Source of the DNA: Motacilla alba alba
Lineage: Eukaryota; Chordata; Aves; Passeriformes; Motacillidae
Assembly (NCBI RefSeq): GCF_015832195.1
Contig: NC_052028.1
Location: forward strand, 8,413,501 to 8,477,500
Reading direction: 5' to 3'
DNA: 64,000 bases
Shown here: piece after piece, positions 62,601 to 64,000 of the stretch
Layout of the letters: each line of letters begins with the position of its first letter
How positions within the stretch are numbered: the stretch's first letter is position 1
The notes under the pieces: generated by a model
What the model was told of the DNA's origin: nothing
The model's database searches: none
Seen by the model: only the letters and a program-made list of their open reading frames with translations
Translations under genes and position numbers: made by a program

Positions 62601-64000
62601 CTCCAAGGTAAAAAACCTTGTTTCTTGAATATTTAAAAAAAAATAAACTGGGGGTTTTTAAAAAGTAAACGCCCCTTAACACCCCTTCACATCTCGGCTG
62701 CTCTATGGGCTCATGCTGTCTGTCTCACAGTGTCAGATTTGTCCAAAGGAATTTATCCTAACACTCATTCTTGAACTTTTCCAGCCCTTTGCTGCCTGCC
62801 AGGTGCCTTCCACGGTGCAGCCACACTCCCCCCTGCTGGCTGCTCCAAGGGCTGGCCAGAATCAGGTAAAGCTGTGAAAAATAAAATATTTTAATATCTA
62901 AAGTGATTATTATTTTTCTTCTGGGTATTATTTCAAGAAAAGTTGTCCTCAGCAATGATGGTTTCACAGCCCCAGCAAGGGAAGCTTGCTTGCTAGATAA
63001 AATACCTTCCTCTGCCTCACCACTGAGTGCTTTTTGCAATACAACTTTTAATTAACAGTTTTAATGCCTGCTTGCCCAGGCCCAGGCAGGAGCAGGCAGC
63101 ACTCCAGGCAAGTGTCAGAGATGACAGAAGGACCCTTTGGTTCTCACAACCATTGTTCACCAGCAGCAAAATACATCTTGTTTCTGCTGTGATCCCCAAA
63201 ATATTCACACTGAAATGAGAAAGGGTGAGCATAGGGTTTTTCTGGGGTTGGAAGGTAAAGAAACTGCCCAGTTTGCTGTCCTGTTTCTCTTCAACATGCT
63301 CTTCCTGCAGATCAGTCCCGTGCAGACCAAGGATGATGCAGGACATCCTTCTCACAAACCACTCAGCCACAGCAGAGGACTTCAAATGACACCTCCTCCC
63401 CAGTCCCTGAACTGCCCCCGGGAGTGCCCCTGGATAAACTGCACACCTTATGTTAGGCTAAAATTATAACAAATTGCACAAAAGAAGGTAGCCTCTCAAA
63501 CTGCCCAAAACTGGTAAGATAGCATGTGTCACAGAGCCTTTTTGTCAGTTTGTGGTACAACCCAGCCGAAACTCTCTGTACTCAGGATCAAAGACAGCTT
63601 TCCTTCTCTAGGGATCACCTATTCCAATGCAGAGAATCTTTCCCAGGAATGATACTGAAAATGTGACATCGCAGCTTGGAAGATTTTGGCTTAATTTCTG
63701 CATGATGCCATTATGCCCTTTGCTCCATCTTTTCCTCCCCAAACAATGTGGAATATAATTCTCCTTTTCTGAACATCTGGCACTCCAGCTGTTAGGATTC
63801 ACAGTTAGCATGCATTAAAAATTAAAAACTCTTCCAGATTAACTGGTAGAATTTGTCAGCTAATACTAAAAGCACCATTTTAGATGTTGAAAAACCTTTG
63901 CACCTTTATAAAGGATGATCAGCTGTTCCTTGCCCCAGTGACTGCAATTCAAGAACATTCACCCTGTTACCATTTGTAAATTTAACTATTAAAAATAAGC
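62601..64000. other. Unique noncoding sequence
   Basis: No gene is recognisable. A CTCF-like near-match lies at 62828-62839 on the minus strand. Open frames reach 122 codons (63017-63385, minus) and overlap plus-strand frames. Confidence 0.55.
62828..62839 (-). promoter_or_regulatory. CTCF-like near-match
   Basis: The minus strand reads CCAGCAGGGGGG, matching the CTCF core CCASYAGRKGGC at 11 of 12 positions. The C-rich plus-strand context could produce this by chance. Confidence 0.2.

Overview
This looks like nuclear DNA from a bird. The main evidence is repeats. About sixteen fragments of the avian CR1 LINE 3' end are recognisable on both strands: motifs such as GGTTTGGGTTGGAAGGGACC, CCAGGGATGGGGCA and TAGACCAGGTTGCTC, and tails of the ATTCTATGA type. 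There are also LTRs of the kinds I associate with songbird genomes. I see no mammalian Alu, B1 or L1 sequence. A passerine is my best guess, but that rests on memory of LTR families and is an inference.

I find no convincing protein-coding gene, rRNA, tRNA or CRISPR array. The longest open frame is 204 codons; the open frames are short, lie on both strands, overlap each other, and none matches a domain I recognise. The base composition is moderately AT-rich and CpG-poor, with no CpG island. The window therefore reads as a gene desert or the inside of a very large intron. I cannot name the locus.

Layout. 1-10.7 kb is unique sequence with one short CR1 tail (2028-2095) and simple A-rich tracts. 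10.7-13.2 kb holds a plus-strand CR1, a second copy of part of it, and a minus-strand CR1 of a different subfamily. 18.2-18.55 kb is a solo LTR with a perfect 6-bp target-site duplication. 25.5 kb has two CR1 3' ends in tandem. 28.1-28.3 kb has the end of an ERVL-type LTR against a 38-bp poly(A) tract. 33.3-33.7 kb is a CpG-retaining block that may be a conserved regulatory element. 33.9 kb has a 27-bp tandem repeat. 34.4 kb has a 54-bp miniature inverted element with LTR-like ends and a 5-bp duplication. 37.9-38.3 kb is the longest CR1. Four minus-strand CR1 fragments lie between 46.6 and 49.7 kb, plus-strand ones at 51.3 and 53.7 kb, and a second LTR at 54.1-54.5 kb. Two further candidate regulatory blocks, at 57.3-57.6 kb and 62.0-62.4 kb, carry clusters of homeodomain, PBX/MEIS-like and RFX-like sites.

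No genes can be seen working together. Any function of the window is most likely cis-regulatory, and that is an inference from sequence texture and motifs only. Deciding tests would be alignment to other bird genomes and to the chicken annotation, RepeatMasker with a passerine library, and chromatin data.
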